From Caldilineaceae bacterium (lineage in GTDB: Bacteria > Chloroflexota > Anaerolineae > Caldilineales > Caldilineaceae): 64,000 bases of DNA. The translations under genes were made by a program, and so were the position numbers. The stretch's first letter is position 1. Each line of letters opens with the position of its first letter. Positions 24,202 to 32,736 of the stretch are shown one piece after another. The DNA is taken from positions 3,319 through 67,318 of the forward strand of contig JAPKMW010000063.1 of assembly GCA_026645575.1 (NCBI GenBank), written 5' to 3'. The notes under the pieces are model-generated. The model was given only the letters and a program-made list of their open reading frames with translations, ran no database searches and was not told the DNA's origin.

Positions 24202-24573
24202 CTACCCGCCGATACTGCCTTTGCTTTTGAAGCGATCATCGTCGTGCTTGCGTTGACTGCCGATACGTTCACGGGTGGGGTCCTTCGCATCAGGATGGTG
24301 TTCCGCCTGGTCAACATGGCGGTTAGGGCTGCCGCCAATGCTGCCACGGCTCTCATGTTCCGGGTCGTCATAGGCGCGGTTGCCGCCGCCAATGCTGCCG
24401 CTGCTGCGCCGATCAGGATCATCATAGGCGCGGTTGCCGCCGCCAATGCTCCCACTGCTGCGCCTTCCGCGATGATCATAGGTGCCGCGCGGCGGCGTCC
24501 GGTTGCGATTGAAGAGAAAGAACGCCAGGACGACGACAACGGCGATAAGTATCCAGAGGGTTGTTGAATCCAT
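24202..24573 (-). CDS. Small membrane-anchored protein with SSGSIGGGNRAYDDP repeats
   Basis: A 123-aa protein. An N-terminal membrane helix (about 6-22, LWILIAVVVVLAFFLF) is followed by a hydrophilic tail with a repeated module: RRSSGSIGGGNRAYDDP twice, a divergent copy (ESRGSIGGSPNR), and a final KSKGSIGG. The tail is rich in Asp, Arg and His and is probably disordered. AAGGAG is placed 9 nt before the ATG. Intrinsic terminator downstream. It lies in a row of small envelope-type genes (lipoprotein, GlsB-like protein), which suggests a stress-envelope role. I recognise no named family. Confidence 0.72.
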   Translation of the reverse strand: MDSTTLWILIAVVVVLAFFLFNRNRTPPRGTYDHRGRRSSGSIGGGNRAYDDPDRRSSGSIGGGNRAYDDPEHESRGSIGGSPNRHVDQAEHHPDAKDPTRERIGSQRKHDDDRFKSKGSIGG

Positions 24574-24632
24574 GGTGGGTTGCTCCTTTTGTTTACGTCA
24601 CCCTGTTTTGTGGTGTACTGGGGTCGTGTTCG

Positions 24633-25091
24633 TTATTCGACACGAAAGTCAACCGTCTCCACAGGGTTGCCATTGGCAAAGAGTTGGACGCTATAGTCGC
24701 CCGGCTCCATGCGGTTTTCCAAATTTTCCAGATGAAACTCGATGTAGGTGTCACTGTAATCGCGGTCAGCCGTTAGTTCGCTGCTATCTTCAAAGGGTTC
24801 GCCCTCGCGCGACCAACGGGCAAACATGGTGGTGCCGGCCTCAATGTAATCGGTCTCGGCCACGACATAGATAAAATCTTGGGAGGCGCTAAAGGTGTCG
24901 GTCTCCCCAACCGGGGCGTTCTGCTCGCCGATGCCTTCGGCCATCACCACACGGCCAAGGCTGACCCCTTCGGTAATGGCTTCATTCTCACGTTGGCGTT
25001 CCCGTTGCGCTCCACCAAACAGACCACAACCGGTCAGGGTGAAGGCCAGCAGGGTTAAGATTGTGATGACCATCACGGGGTGACGCTTCAT
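24633..25091 (-). CDS. Lipoprotein of unknown function (152 aa)
   Basis: A lipoprotein signal (VMVITILTLLAFTLTGC, lipobox LTGC) precedes a Gln/Arg/Glu-rich segment and a beta-sandwich-like domain: FSASQDFIYVVAETDYIEAG, FARWSREGEP and the final PGDYSVQLFANGNPVETVDF. This resembles small Ig-like 'FixH/DUF-type' sensor sandwiches, but the match is only by pattern. AAGGAG lies 6 nt before ATG 25091; a start six codons earlier overlaps this site and is unlikely. The upstream gap holds an inverted-repeat element. Confidence 0.8.
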   Translation of the reverse strand: MKRHPVMVITILTLLAFTLTGCGLFGGAQRERQRENEAITEGVSLGRVVMAEGIGEQNAPVGETDTFSASQDFIYVVAETDYIEAGTTMFARWSREGEPFEDSSELTADRDYSDTYIEFHLENLENRMEPGDYSVQLFANGNPVETVDFRVE

Positions 25092-25221
25092 GGTTTGCTC
25101 CTTATTCATTCACTGTTACGACTTTGTCCCGGTATTGATTCATCAAAGGATTCATTCATAAAAAGAATCCGATTTTCGGCGCCTGTAAAGGTTTGTCTAT
25201 GATCGGTGAAAAAAGAAAAGA

Positions 25222-25335
25222 GGGCTGTTGACATCCTGTCTTTCACCCCATACGTGAGGGGCGAAACCTACTTGGCTGAACAGAGGAAAGCATCAGATAG
25301 AGGTTGCGCAACAGAGAGGAATGTCAACAGAGCCC
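25222..25335. mobile_element. MITE-like element with imperfect terminal inverted repeats
   Basis: GGGCTGTTGACATCC at 25222 is the near-complement of GGAATGTCAACAGAGCCC at 25318-25335 (two small indels). The 114-bp interval has no gene. No target duplication is visible. It is a different family from the GTAA-ended elements and may be the remnant of an IS or transposon end pair. Confidence 0.5.
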
Positions 25336-25369
25336 GTACACTAATAGGTTTGCTGTAGTAATTGCCTGC

Positions 25370-25398
25370 GGTTGCCGTTCAGGGGTATAGCGGCAACC
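25370..25398 (-). terminator. Hairpin after the GlsB-like gene
   Basis: GGTTGCCG (25370-25377) pairs with CGGCAACC (25391-25398), directly 3' of the stop codon on the minus strand. Likely terminator; no long T-run is visible. Confidence 0.6.
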
Positions 25399-25671
25399 TT
25401 AGCGCACACTGCCACGGCGGAAAAGATTCACAATCGCCAGGAGAATGATCGCGCCTAAGAGCGAGACCAGTAACCCGGAGAGGCTAAAGTCATTCTGGTT
25501 GATGGTGCCAGTGCCAAAGAGGGGGGCCAACAACAAACCACCTAGAAAGGCGCCGACAATGCCCACAATAATGTCCAGGAAAACCCCTTGTTGAGCATTG
25601 GTGCGCATGACCATGCTGGCGATCCAACCAATGACCGCCCCTAAAATGATCCAAATGATGAAGTTAATCAT
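25399..25671 (-). CDS. GlsB/YeaQ/YmgE family stress-response membrane protein
   Basis: A 90-aa transglycosylase-associated protein family member with three hydrophobic segments. Hallmarks are IIWIILGAVIGWIASMVMRT, the middle IIVGIVGAFLGGLLL and the final LLGAIILLAIVNLFRRG. The family is linked to envelope stress and acid tolerance; the biochemical role is unclear. AGGAGGAGAAGG immediately precedes the ATG, a very strong ribosome-binding site, so it may be highly expressed. Hairpin directly after the stop. Confidence 0.92.
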   Translation of the reverse strand: MINFIIWIILGAVIGWIASMVMRTNAQQGVFLDIIVGIVGAFLGGLLLAPLFGTGTINQNDFSLSGLLVSLLGAIILLAIVNLFRRGSVR

Positions 25672-25800
25672 CCTTCTCCTCCTTTTGTGTCTTCACACGT
25701 TCTTGTGTATTTACAACTGTTATCTCTGCATAATTGCGTACTTTGGCAGAGCATTTGAGATGGCAAAAGCTTATTGAAAGGTGCACTATAGTAGTCAGAG

Positions 25801-25836
25801 AAGGTAGGGCGCCAAAGATAGAACCTGCCCTACCTT
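25801..25836. terminator. 10-bp inverted repeat downstream of the TDTMEM-repeat lipoprotein gene
   Basis: AAGGTAGGGC (25801-25810) pairs perfectly with GCCCTACCTT (25827-25836) around a 16-nt loop. It lies about 95 bp 3' of the minus-strand stop at 25932, with a second, weaker GC-rich pair in between (AGCCGG/CCGGCT). Confidence 0.5.
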
Positions 25837-25931
25837 TCGTCAACTCATGCGATGAGGAAACGCACAACAATCCACAGCAGCAAAACTTCAGCCGGTGGCC
25901 TTCAGGCGTTTCCCTTTGCGCCGGCTGTTAC

Positions 25932-26318
25932 TTAGCCACCGGTGCCAGTGACCCCATCAGTTCCGGTCAGCTCTAAGGTATCCGTAATCCCCAAAGTGTC
26001 CGTCATGCCCTCGGTATCGGTCATTTCCATGGTGTCCGTCATCTCCATGGTGTCGGTCATCTCCATCGTGTCCGTCATCTCCATGGTATCGGTCATTTCC
26101 ATGGTGTCCGTCATCTCCATGGTATCGGTCATCTCCATCGTGTCCGTAACGCCTTCGCTGCCGCCAACGCCAGTGTCAGTGGCTGGGGTTTCCGTTGCTT
26201 CTGGCGTCACGGCACTACCAGTGTCCGGGGTGCTGGTGGGCGCCGCGCCTGGACCGCCTGGCGCACAAGCGGCGACCAATAGCGTAACCAGGAGCAATAA
26301 AGAGATTACATAGCGCAT
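25932..26318 (-). CDS. Lipoprotein with (TDTMEM)n repeat
   Basis: A 128-aa lipoprotein: signal VISLLLLVTLLVAAC (lipobox VAAC), then a Pro/Thr/Ala linker and about seven tandem copies of the six-residue unit TDTMEM, ending in degenerate copies (TDTEGM, TDTLGI, TDTLEL, TGTDGV). It has no folded domain and is very acidic and Thr-rich, so it is probably a flexible surface tether or a glycosylation and metal-binding target (inference). AAAGGA lies about 9 nt before the ATG. Confidence 0.75.
   Translation of the reverse strand: MRYVISLLLLVTLLVAACAPGGPGAAPTSTPDTGSAVTPEATETPATDTGVGGSEGVTDTMEMTDTMEMTDTMEMTDTMEMTDTMEMTDTMEMTDTMEMTDTEGMTDTLGITDTLELTGTDGVTGTGG
26005..26155. repeat. 18-bp tandem repeat (minisatellite) inside the lipoprotein gene
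   Basis: The plus-strand unit is about CATCTCCATGGTGTCCGT with single-base variants (ATGGTATCGGT, ATCGTGTCCGT). About seven copies in register encode TDTMEM. Such arrays change copy number by slippage while keeping the frame. Confidence 0.8.
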
Positions 26319-26576
26319 GATTCTTTGTCCTTTCTCAGTGTTTCGTGTTGAACATCGGTGTTGAACATCGTACGTTGGCTCGTATCAGGATTACCCAGAT
26401 ACAACTGCCGCTCTATCTTGCTGCTGAATGCCATTTTCTGACATAGACCAAGATACAGAAAAAGGTATAGGGATAAGATAGACATCATTTATTGATGATT
26501 TGGCGATCGTCCCGCTCTGGTATATGCTTTTTACCAAAGCAGAACTTTCTCTAACCCAAAGGAGTGTCATCATTTT

Positions 26577-27386
26577 ATGCAATGGATCCAGGAACTCTTT
26601 GGCGTGTGCAAGCCAATCATTGCCATGTGCCACCTGCGCGCCCTGCCCGGCGACCCGGCCTATGAGGCTGGGTGCGGCGTTGAATGGGTGGTAGAGCAGG
26701 CGCGTGACGATCTCCACGCCTTACAAGCCGGCGGCGTCGATGCGGTGATGTTTTCCAACGAGTATAGCCTGCCCTATCTGCTCAAGGTCGAGCCGATCAC
26801 CTATGTCACCATGGCGCGCATTATCGGTGAATTGCGGCGGGAGATCAGCGTACCCTTTGGCGTCAATGTGTTGTGGGACGCCAAAGCATCGATTGATCTA
26901 GCCGTGGCGACAGGGGCGGCTTTTGTACGCGAAATCTTCACCGGCGTCTATGCCAGTGATTTTGGCCTCTGGAATACCAATTGTGGCGAAGTAGTACGTC
27001 ATCAACACGCGATTGGCGGCGCTCATGTCAAACGCTTCTATAACATCGTCCCCGAAGCCGCCGTCTACCTGGCCCAACGCGACATTGCCGCCGTTGCCCG
27101 TTCTACGGTCTTTAATACCAACCCGGATGCGATCTGCGTCTCTGGGTTGATCGCCGGCGCCGAAACTTCCCAGGAAACCTTGAGCCAGGTCAAAAGCGCC
27201 ATTCCCACCACGCCGGTCTTTGCCAACACGGGAGTGAAGTTAGAAAATGTGGCCGCCCAGTTGGCCATAGCCGACGGCGCTGTGGTAGGAACGACTTTCA
27301 AGCGGGACGGCTATATCTGGAATCCCGTGGATGAAGCGCGGGTTAGGGTGTTTATGAGTAAAGTCAGGGAACTGAGGAATAATTAA
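26577..27386 (+). CDS. BtpA/SgcQ family protein
   Basis: A 269-aa TIM-barrel protein of the BtpA/SgcQ family. Seen: CKPIIAMCHLRALPGDPAYE at the N-terminus, LQAGGVDAVMFSNEYSLPY, PFGVNVLWDAKASIDLAVAT and the C-terminal phosphate-type loops VFANTGVKLENVAAQLAIAD and GAVVGTTFKRDG. BtpA affects photosystem I assembly in cyanobacteria, while SgcQ-type proteins sit in sugar catabolic clusters; the latter fits here. AAAGGAG lies about 11 nt before the ATG. It heads a row with an M29 peptidase and a Gfo/Idh oxidoreductase, although a repeat separates it from the next gene. Confidence 0.9.
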   Translation: MQWIQELFGVCKPIIAMCHLRALPGDPAYEAGCGVEWVVEQARDDLHALQAGGVDAVMFSNEYSLPYLLKVEPITYVTMARIIGELRREISVPFGVNVLWDAKASIDLAVATGAAFVREIFTGVYASDFGLWNTNCGEVVRHQHAIGGAHVKRFYNIVPEAAVYLAQRDIAAVARSTVFNTNPDAICVSGLIAGAETSQETLSQVKSAIPTTPVFANTGVKLENVAAQLAIADGAVVGTTFKRDGYIWNPVDEARVRVFMSKVRELRNN

Positions 27387-27411
27387 TTGTCAATGGAGAA
27401 TGGAAAATTGT

Positions 27412-27488
27412 TAGTAGTCCGCAGTCGTTTGGTCGCGTAGTCCAGCGTTGGTCTATGTTACCTCGGTTGCATTGCGCTCTGCTGATTG
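27412..27488 (+). repeat. Dispersed repeat family C, copy 2
   Basis: Begins GTTAGTAGTCCGCAGTCG and runs through TCGCGTAGTCCAGCG to the degenerate right end TTGCGCTCTGCTGATTG. The layout is identical to copies near 9356 and 32518. It lies between btpA-like and the M29 peptidase gene and carries no gene. Confidence 0.65.
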
Positions 27489-27510
27489 TTATGAAGTGGG
27501 TGGGTGATTG

Positions 27511-28581
27511 ATGGACAAACGCTGGCAGCAATTGGGTGATTTGCTCGTCAACTATTCGGTAGCGGTGAAGTCAGGTGAGCGGGTGATGATTGCGATGGGC
27601 GAAGTGGAGACGCTGCCGTTGGTGCAGGCGGTCTACGCCGCTTGCATTAAGGCCGGCGCCTTTCCGCAGGTGCAATTTCTGTCGGAAACCTTGCGCCATG
27701 CGTTGCTCAAGCATGGCAACCAGGAACAACTGACCTGGCTACCGGAAATTGAAGCCTATGGCATGACATGGGCGGATGTCTACATTGGGCTGCGGGGCGC
27801 ACATAACCTGTATGAATTGGCTGACGTGCCGGCGGATCGGCTCTCGTTAAACCAGCGAGCGCAGGGCAAAATTTCCACCTTGCGCTGGCAAAAGACGCGC
27901 TGGTGCCTGGTGCGCGTACCCAATGCCGCCTTTGCCCAACAGGCCGAGACTGATCTGGCAACGATCACCGACATGTTTTTCAATGCCTGTCTGCTCGACT
28001 GGCCGCAGGCAGTCGCTACCTGGCAACGCTGGGCGGATCGCTTGGGGCAGGGCAAAGAAGTGCACATTGTCGGCAAAGAGACTGATCTGCGCTTTTCGGT
28101 TGCCGGGCGCAAATGGGTGGTGGGTGACGGCAAGCTCAACATGCCCGACGGCGAGATCATGACGGCGCCAATCACTGAGACCATCGACGGCCACATTACC
28201 TTTGAATTTCCCGGCGTTCTCAGTGGCCGGCTTATGCCTGATATTCGCCTACGCTGGGAACGGGGCAAACTGGTCGAAGCCACCGCCAGCGCCAACCAGG
28301 ATTTCCTGCAAGCCATTGTCCAGACCGACGCCGGCGCCAGTTTGATCGGCGAGTTCGCCTTTGGCGTCAACCCCCATGTCACTCACTTCTGCAAAGATAT
28401 TCTGATCGACGAAAAGCTCGGCGGCACCGTCCACATCGCCCTCGGCCGCGCCTACCCGGAATGCGGGGGAACGAATGGGTCGGCAATTCACTGGGATATT
28501 ATCAAGGATCTGCGGCAGGGGGGGACGGTCTATCTGGATGGCGAACCGGTGTTGGAACGGGGCCGCTTTTTGTTACCCTAA
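27511..28581 (+). CDS. M29 family aminopeptidase (thermophilic metalloprotease type)
   Basis: A 356-aa dinuclear-metal exopeptidase of the AmpS/AmpT family. The N-terminal part has LLVNYSVAVKSGERVMI. The catalytic half has NMPDGEIMTAPITETIDGHI (first metal Glu), LIGEFAFGVNP (second Glu), HIALGRAYPECGG (metal His and catalytic Tyr) and AIHWDIIKDLR (His and Asp). All key residues of the family are present. Length is slightly below the usual 370-415. The ATG at 27511 has only a weak G-rich site upstream. It lies 70 bp before the oxidoreductase gene on the same strand. Family members act on peptides, but in catabolic clusters may cleave amides (inference). Confidence 0.9.
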   Translation: MDKRWQQLGDLLVNYSVAVKSGERVMIAMGEVETLPLVQAVYAACIKAGAFPQVQFLSETLRHALLKHGNQEQLTWLPEIEAYGMTWADVYIGLRGAHNLYELADVPADRLSLNQRAQGKISTLRWQKTRWCLVRVPNAAFAQQAETDLATITDMFFNACLLDWPQAVATWQRWADRLGQGKEVHIVGKETDLRFSVAGRKWVVGDGKLNMPDGEIMTAPITETIDGHITFEFPGVLSGRLMPDIRLRWERGKLVEATASANQDFLQAIVQTDAGASLIGEFAFGVNPHVTHFCKDILIDEKLGGTVHIALGRAYPECGGTNGSAIHWDIIKDLRQGGTVYLDGEPVLERGRFLLP

Positions 28582-28650
28582 CGCATGTTGCGCCGGGAAC
28601 GCCGGCAGCCCTGCCGGGTCATCATATTCAGCTAAGAAATCGAGAACCTT

Positions 28651-29916
28651 ATGCAACCTGTACGTCTCATCATCATCGGCGCCGGTAGCCGTGGGAGCAG
28701 TTTCGCTCAATTTGCCTTAGAGCACCCCGATCTAGCGCAGGTGGTCGGCGTGGCTGAGCCGCGTCCCTTCTACCGCCAGCACGTGGCCGACCAACACGGG
28801 ATTCCGCCGGCGAATGTAGCCGAAGATTGGCGGCAATTAGTCACCCGCCCGCGCTTTGCCGACGCCGTGATCATCGCCACGCCCGACCGTGATCACGCCG
28901 AGCCGGCCATCGCCTTTGCTGACGCCGGTTACGCCATGCTCCTGGAAAAACCAATGGCGACCACCCCGACCGACTGCCGGCGCATTGTGGAAGCGGTGCA
29001 GCGCAATGGGATCATCTTTGCCGTCTTCCATGACTTTCGCTATTTCGGCTACACCCGCAAGCTGAAAGCGCTTGTCGATTCTGGAGCGATTGGGGAAGTT
29101 GTCGCCATCCAGCACCTGGAGCCGGTGGGCTACTGGCACTATGCCCATTCCTACGTGCGCGGCAACTGGCGTAACGAAGCCACCTCGTCATTCATGCTCC
29201 TGGCTAAGTCCTGCCACGACATCGACTGGCTACGCTATATTTTGGGGCAGCGCTGCGTACAGGTCTCCTCCTTCGGTTCATTGACCCATTTCAAAAAAAG
29301 CCAAAAGCCAGCCGCGGCTGGGGATGCGCTGCGCTGTCTGGAATGTGCGTATGAAACAGATTGTCCCTATTCAGCCCTACGCTTCTATCAGGGCCAGCTC
29401 CGCGCAGGAGAACATGATTGGCCGCTCAATGTGATTACTTCCGTTTTTACGGAAGAGGGCGTCTTGCAAGCGCTCGCAGAAGGGCCGTATGGGCGCTGTG
29501 TCTACGAATGCGACAACGACGTAGTGGATCATCAGGTGGTGAATCTGCTCTATGAAAACGGCGCCACCGCCTCCTTCACCATGACCGGCCTCTCCGAATT
29601 TGCCGACCGCCGGACAACCATCTTCGGCACCCGCGGCGAGCTGCGGGGCGACCTGAGCAAGCTGGTGATCTACGACTTTCTCAGCGGGAAAACGACCACC
29701 ATCGACACCATCCCACCGGATGCACCCGCCGGCGGCCATTGGGATGGCGACGTGAATACATTAAAAGCGTTCATGACCGCCGTCGGCACGGGGGATACTA
29801 GTCATATCCTCTCCGGCGCCGAAGAAACCCTAGAGACCCACTTGACCGTCTTCGCCGCTGAGCAGTCGCGTCGCGAAGGGCGGACGGTAGCGGTGTCGCT
29901 GGCAGCAGACGCGTAG
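28651..29916 (+). CDS. Gfo/Idh/MocA family NAD(P)-dependent oxidoreductase with Cys insert
   Basis: A 421-aa two-domain enzyme. The Rossmann domain has GAGSRGSS (10-17) and the catalytic-loop EKPMA (99-103). The C-terminal alpha/beta domain has SCHDIDWLRYI (catalytic-type Asp/His at 188-189). Residues 228-237 (CLECAYETDC) form a Cys cluster with C187 nearby, a feature of one Gfo/Idh branch and possibly a metal site. Probably oxidises a sugar, inositol or sugar-acid derivative. Third in a row with BtpA-like and M29 proteins. The start is the ATG 69 bp after the M29 stop. Confidence 0.9.
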   Translation: MQPVRLIIIGAGSRGSSFAQFALEHPDLAQVVGVAEPRPFYRQHVADQHGIPPANVAEDWRQLVTRPRFADAVIIATPDRDHAEPAIAFADAGYAMLLEKPMATTPTDCRRIVEAVQRNGIIFAVFHDFRYFGYTRKLKALVDSGAIGEVVAIQHLEPVGYWHYAHSYVRGNWRNEATSSFMLLAKSCHDIDWLRYILGQRCVQVSSFGSLTHFKKSQKPAAAGDALRCLECAYETDCPYSALRFYQGQLRAGEHDWPLNVITSVFTEEGVLQALAEGPYGRCVYECDNDVVDHQVVNLLYENGATASFTMTGLSEFADRRTTIFGTRGELRGDLSKLVIYDFLSGKTTTIDTIPPDAPAGGHWDGDVNTLKAFMTAVGTGDTSHILSGAEETLETHLTVFAAEQSRREGRTVAVSLAADA

Positions 29917-29946
29917 AAGTTCTTTTCCCAGAAGTCGAACTTCTAC
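29913..29946 (+). terminator. Hairpin at the end of the oxidoreductase gene
   Basis: GTAGAAGTTC (overlapping the TAG stop) pairs with GAACTTCTAC at 29937-29946, loop 14 nt. Likely 3' end of the BtpA-M29-Gfo/Idh transcript. Confidence 0.55.
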
Positions 29947-30010
29947 ACATTCTCCTAGCCCATTAGGACATAAATACCACGGCATAACTAACGTCAGCTA
30001 CTGCTGGGAT

Positions 30011-32422
30011 TTATCGGTGGGCGACCACCGGCAAATAGCTATCAAAGAGTTCGGCGACCACGGCAATCGTCAGCGGCGCGGTGTGGGTGATCTGGTTGCT
30101 GACGCCGATGAGTGTAACCGGCGTTGTCCCCAGCGCGGCGTCAGCATTGGCGGTGAGCGTGACCGTGACCGCCGTCCCCGGCTGGACTACGGCGGGGTCG
30201 ATCTGTGCTGTCACTGCATTAGGCAGACCGCGCAGTTGCAAGGTGACTGTGTCAGGGAATCCCCCTTGATCGGCAATGACAATCCGCCCTTGGCGGCTGG
30301 CGCCGGGCGTAAGCAGCCAGGTGGTCGGATGGACAACCAGGCTAAAATCGGGGCGTTCGGTCATCCGCCACAGCCCGGCATCGGTCACGAGCCAGGCATG
30401 GTTGTTGGCATCGACTGCCAGCCGGCGTACCTCACGACTGGCAAAGGCCAAGGGGTAGATCGTCAGCCCCGTCGCCGAACGACGGTGTAACTCCACGACA
30501 ACCTTGCTGGACGGGTTATAGGTTGGTATGGTATACCAGACCGCGCCATCAGGCGCCACCGTCCAGATGCGGTGTTGCGCTGGGGCCGAGCGTACTAGCG
30601 CCAGATTATTTTCCACAAACGCATCAATCCGAATAACATCGCTCATCCCCGGCTCAATCGGCAAGACCCACTCGCTCCGATAGGCGCAACTCGTTTCACT
30701 AAAGTTGGCGCCATAGCCGGGACCTTGGGCAAAGAGGCGGCCATCACTGGTCGGCGCTAGCTCACAAATCGCGCCATCGCGCTGGGCTTGCCACTGGCCG
30801 TTGGCATAGCGATAAAGCTGCTGGCTACTGCCAAACCAGAGCCGTCCGCCCGCATCGACGGCAACCACACCGCCGCTCTCCTCTGACGCCAGCGTGATCG
30901 GATAATCAGTCCAGGTGTCATCGCTCTGATCCAGGGGCGTACCACGCAGGTTCAAGGCCCACACCCCATAGCCGCCAGAGATGGGGTTGGCATAGGCGAT
31001 CCAAAGCCGCTGGTCATCCTGGACAAAAAGGTCAGTCACGGTCATAAATGGCTGGGGCAGGGGATGCTTCAGCCATTGACCCTGATGGCGCTGGAAGAGA
31101 TAAGCCTCAACCGGCGCCCGTACATAGCCCACCCAGGCTGTCCAGAGATCGCCCCCCGGCGCGCGGGCAAAGGTCGTAAAGCGATCAATGGCGCTATTCG
31201 ACTGCTGGCCGGGCAGATCGGCGAGCAGCCAACGATCATCGTCGAGGCGCGCAGTCCCCTGATCCGTGAAGGTCTGAAGCCGATCATCGCGGGTCAGGCC
31301 CGGCCCCTGGCTCGCAAGCCAAAGCCCACCCGCACCATCCAGCAACGCATCCGCCACATTGGCATAGATCGGTATATCCGGGAAATCATAGAGGATGCCA
31401 TCGGCTTGCCGCAACCAACCAGGCCCCACCGCCCACAAACCGGCAGTTGTGGGGAGCAGGGCTGCCAATGGCGTGGGCCGCTGGAGTGATTGAAAGATGT
31501 TTTGATCCTGCAACCGACCAAAACCGGCATCCTGTTGACTAAACGGCCCTGGCCCCACGTCCCAGCCAACCCACACACTGTCATCGGGTCCCACCGCCAG
31601 GGTTGTCAATTGATAGAAGGAAGGTACGCTTTGCCGCACATCCTGCACCGACCAACTGGCACCCCGCCAGGTAAAAATATGGTGAGCATCGCCCAGCGCC
31701 CAGACTGCTCCTTGGCTGTCAACCGCCACCGCTTTCGGTTCGCTGGTGACGTTCGCCGGGGTGCGATCCAGCCAGGCCACTCCATTGTAAACGGCATACC
31801 CCACCCATATTTCAGCGCCAACGACCGTCCACAAGGGATTGACATTTCGTGTCTGCTGAATGCGGGCATAATCCAGCGCCACCGCCACGGCGCGACTGGG
31901 GAACCAGCGCCAACTGCCGTCAGGCTCACGCTGACTGACGCTACCGGTCGGCACACCGTGGCTAACCCACAAGGTGTTATCGGCGCCCACCGCAATGCCA
32001 TCGACCCGATTGCTGTGCAGGCCACTGTTGGCGGTCGTAAAGTGGCTCCAACGATTGGCCGCGTCCAAGCGGCTGAGACCGCCATCGCCGCCAAACCAAC
32101 GGTTGCCATCGCCATCAAGCGCGACAGCATAGACATTCTGATGGGGCAGCCCATCCACTGCTGTGTAACGTTGATGGGTCTTACTGTTTTTATCCCAGCG
32201 CACAACCCCGCCGGCGCCGCCGATCCAGATCGTCTGGGCATCTTCGGCCAGGGCATATTGCATGGCGTGCCAGCGCGTCCAGAGCGCCGTGTCGGCTTGC
32301 GTTGGGGTCATGCGTTGCTGCTCTGTAACCAGCGTTGCCTGCGCCAAAACGACAGGGGGTGGCAGCAAGGTGATCATCAGGCTGAACACGAGAAGGCGAG
32401 CAAGTAAAGCTGAGGGTTGCAT
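30011..32422 (-). CDS. Secreted multi-propeller protein (two-component-regulator-propeller type) with YLP tail
   Basis: An 803-aa exported protein. The signal peptide (LLARLLVFSLMITLLPPPVV then LAQA) is cleaved near 27. The body repeats about 40-residue blades of the ligand-sensing 'Reg_prop' type: TIWIGGAGGVVRWDKNS, YAVALDGDGNRWFGGDGGLS, IAVGADNTLWVSHG, AVAVDSQGAVWALGDAHHIF, GLWLASQGPGLTRDD, VVAVDAGGRLWFGSSQQLYR. A C-terminal Ig-like domain follows (LQLRGLPNAVTAQIDPAVVQ, PGTAVTVTLTANADA). The extreme C-terminus is ELFDSYLPVVAHR, matching the tail on other secreted proteins here. There is no histidine kinase part, so it is a free propeller. GGAG lies upstream of the ATG. Function unknown. Confidence 0.85.
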   Translation of the reverse strand: MQPSALLARLLVFSLMITLLPPPVVLAQATLVTEQQRMTPTQADTALWTRWHAMQYALAEDAQTIWIGGAGGVVRWDKNSKTHQRYTAVDGLPHQNVYAVALDGDGNRWFGGDGGLSRLDAANRWSHFTTANSGLHSNRVDGIAVGADNTLWVSHGVPTGSVSQREPDGSWRWFPSRAVAVALDYARIQQTRNVNPLWTVVGAEIWVGYAVYNGVAWLDRTPANVTSEPKAVAVDSQGAVWALGDAHHIFTWRGASWSVQDVRQSVPSFYQLTTLAVGPDDSVWVGWDVGPGPFSQQDAGFGRLQDQNIFQSLQRPTPLAALLPTTAGLWAVGPGWLRQADGILYDFPDIPIYANVADALLDGAGGLWLASQGPGLTRDDRLQTFTDQGTARLDDDRWLLADLPGQQSNSAIDRFTTFARAPGGDLWTAWVGYVRAPVEAYLFQRHQGQWLKHPLPQPFMTVTDLFVQDDQRLWIAYANPISGGYGVWALNLRGTPLDQSDDTWTDYPITLASEESGGVVAVDAGGRLWFGSSQQLYRYANGQWQAQRDGAICELAPTSDGRLFAQGPGYGANFSETSCAYRSEWVLPIEPGMSDVIRIDAFVENNLALVRSAPAQHRIWTVAPDGAVWYTIPTYNPSSKVVVELHRRSATGLTIYPLAFASREVRRLAVDANNHAWLVTDAGLWRMTERPDFSLVVHPTTWLLTPGASRQGRIVIADQGGFPDTVTLQLRGLPNAVTAQIDPAVVQPGTAVTVTLTANADAALGTTPVTLIGVSNQITHTAPLTIAVVAELFDSYLPVVAHR

Positions 32423-32517
32423 ACAGGTTTCTCCGCTCCGCGCGTGCCGCTGAAAGGGAAGCCGGCAAACGCAACAAACGATAGTGATCTTTCGCTAGTG
32501 TTGTGGTCTACCGGACA

Positions 32518-32599
32518 TTATCAGTAGTCCGCAGTCAGGTAGTCGCGTAGTCCAGAGTCAGTCTATGCGCTTCTGGGTGTGTTGCGGTCTACTGATTAT
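32518..32599 (+). repeat. Dispersed repeat family C, copy 3
   Basis: TTATCAGTAGTCCGCAGTC ... TGCGGTCTACTGATTATA; the ends are near-perfect inverted repeats (ATCAGTAGWCCGCA). About 82 bp with TCGCGTAGTCCAGAG inside. It sits in the gap (32423-32736) between the propeller gene and the AAA/nuclease gene; I see nothing else there. Confidence 0.68.
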
Positions 32600-32736
32600 A
32601 CTACAGGCGTTTCCCATCGGCCATCTTGTCTGGCAGGTTGCTGACGTTACATCTTTCTGAAAACGAGCGTCCGGCGCCTGGTCGGTTGGAGTAGGGTCAG
32701 CCTCTGATATACACTTGTTTTATCGTCAACGCATCG

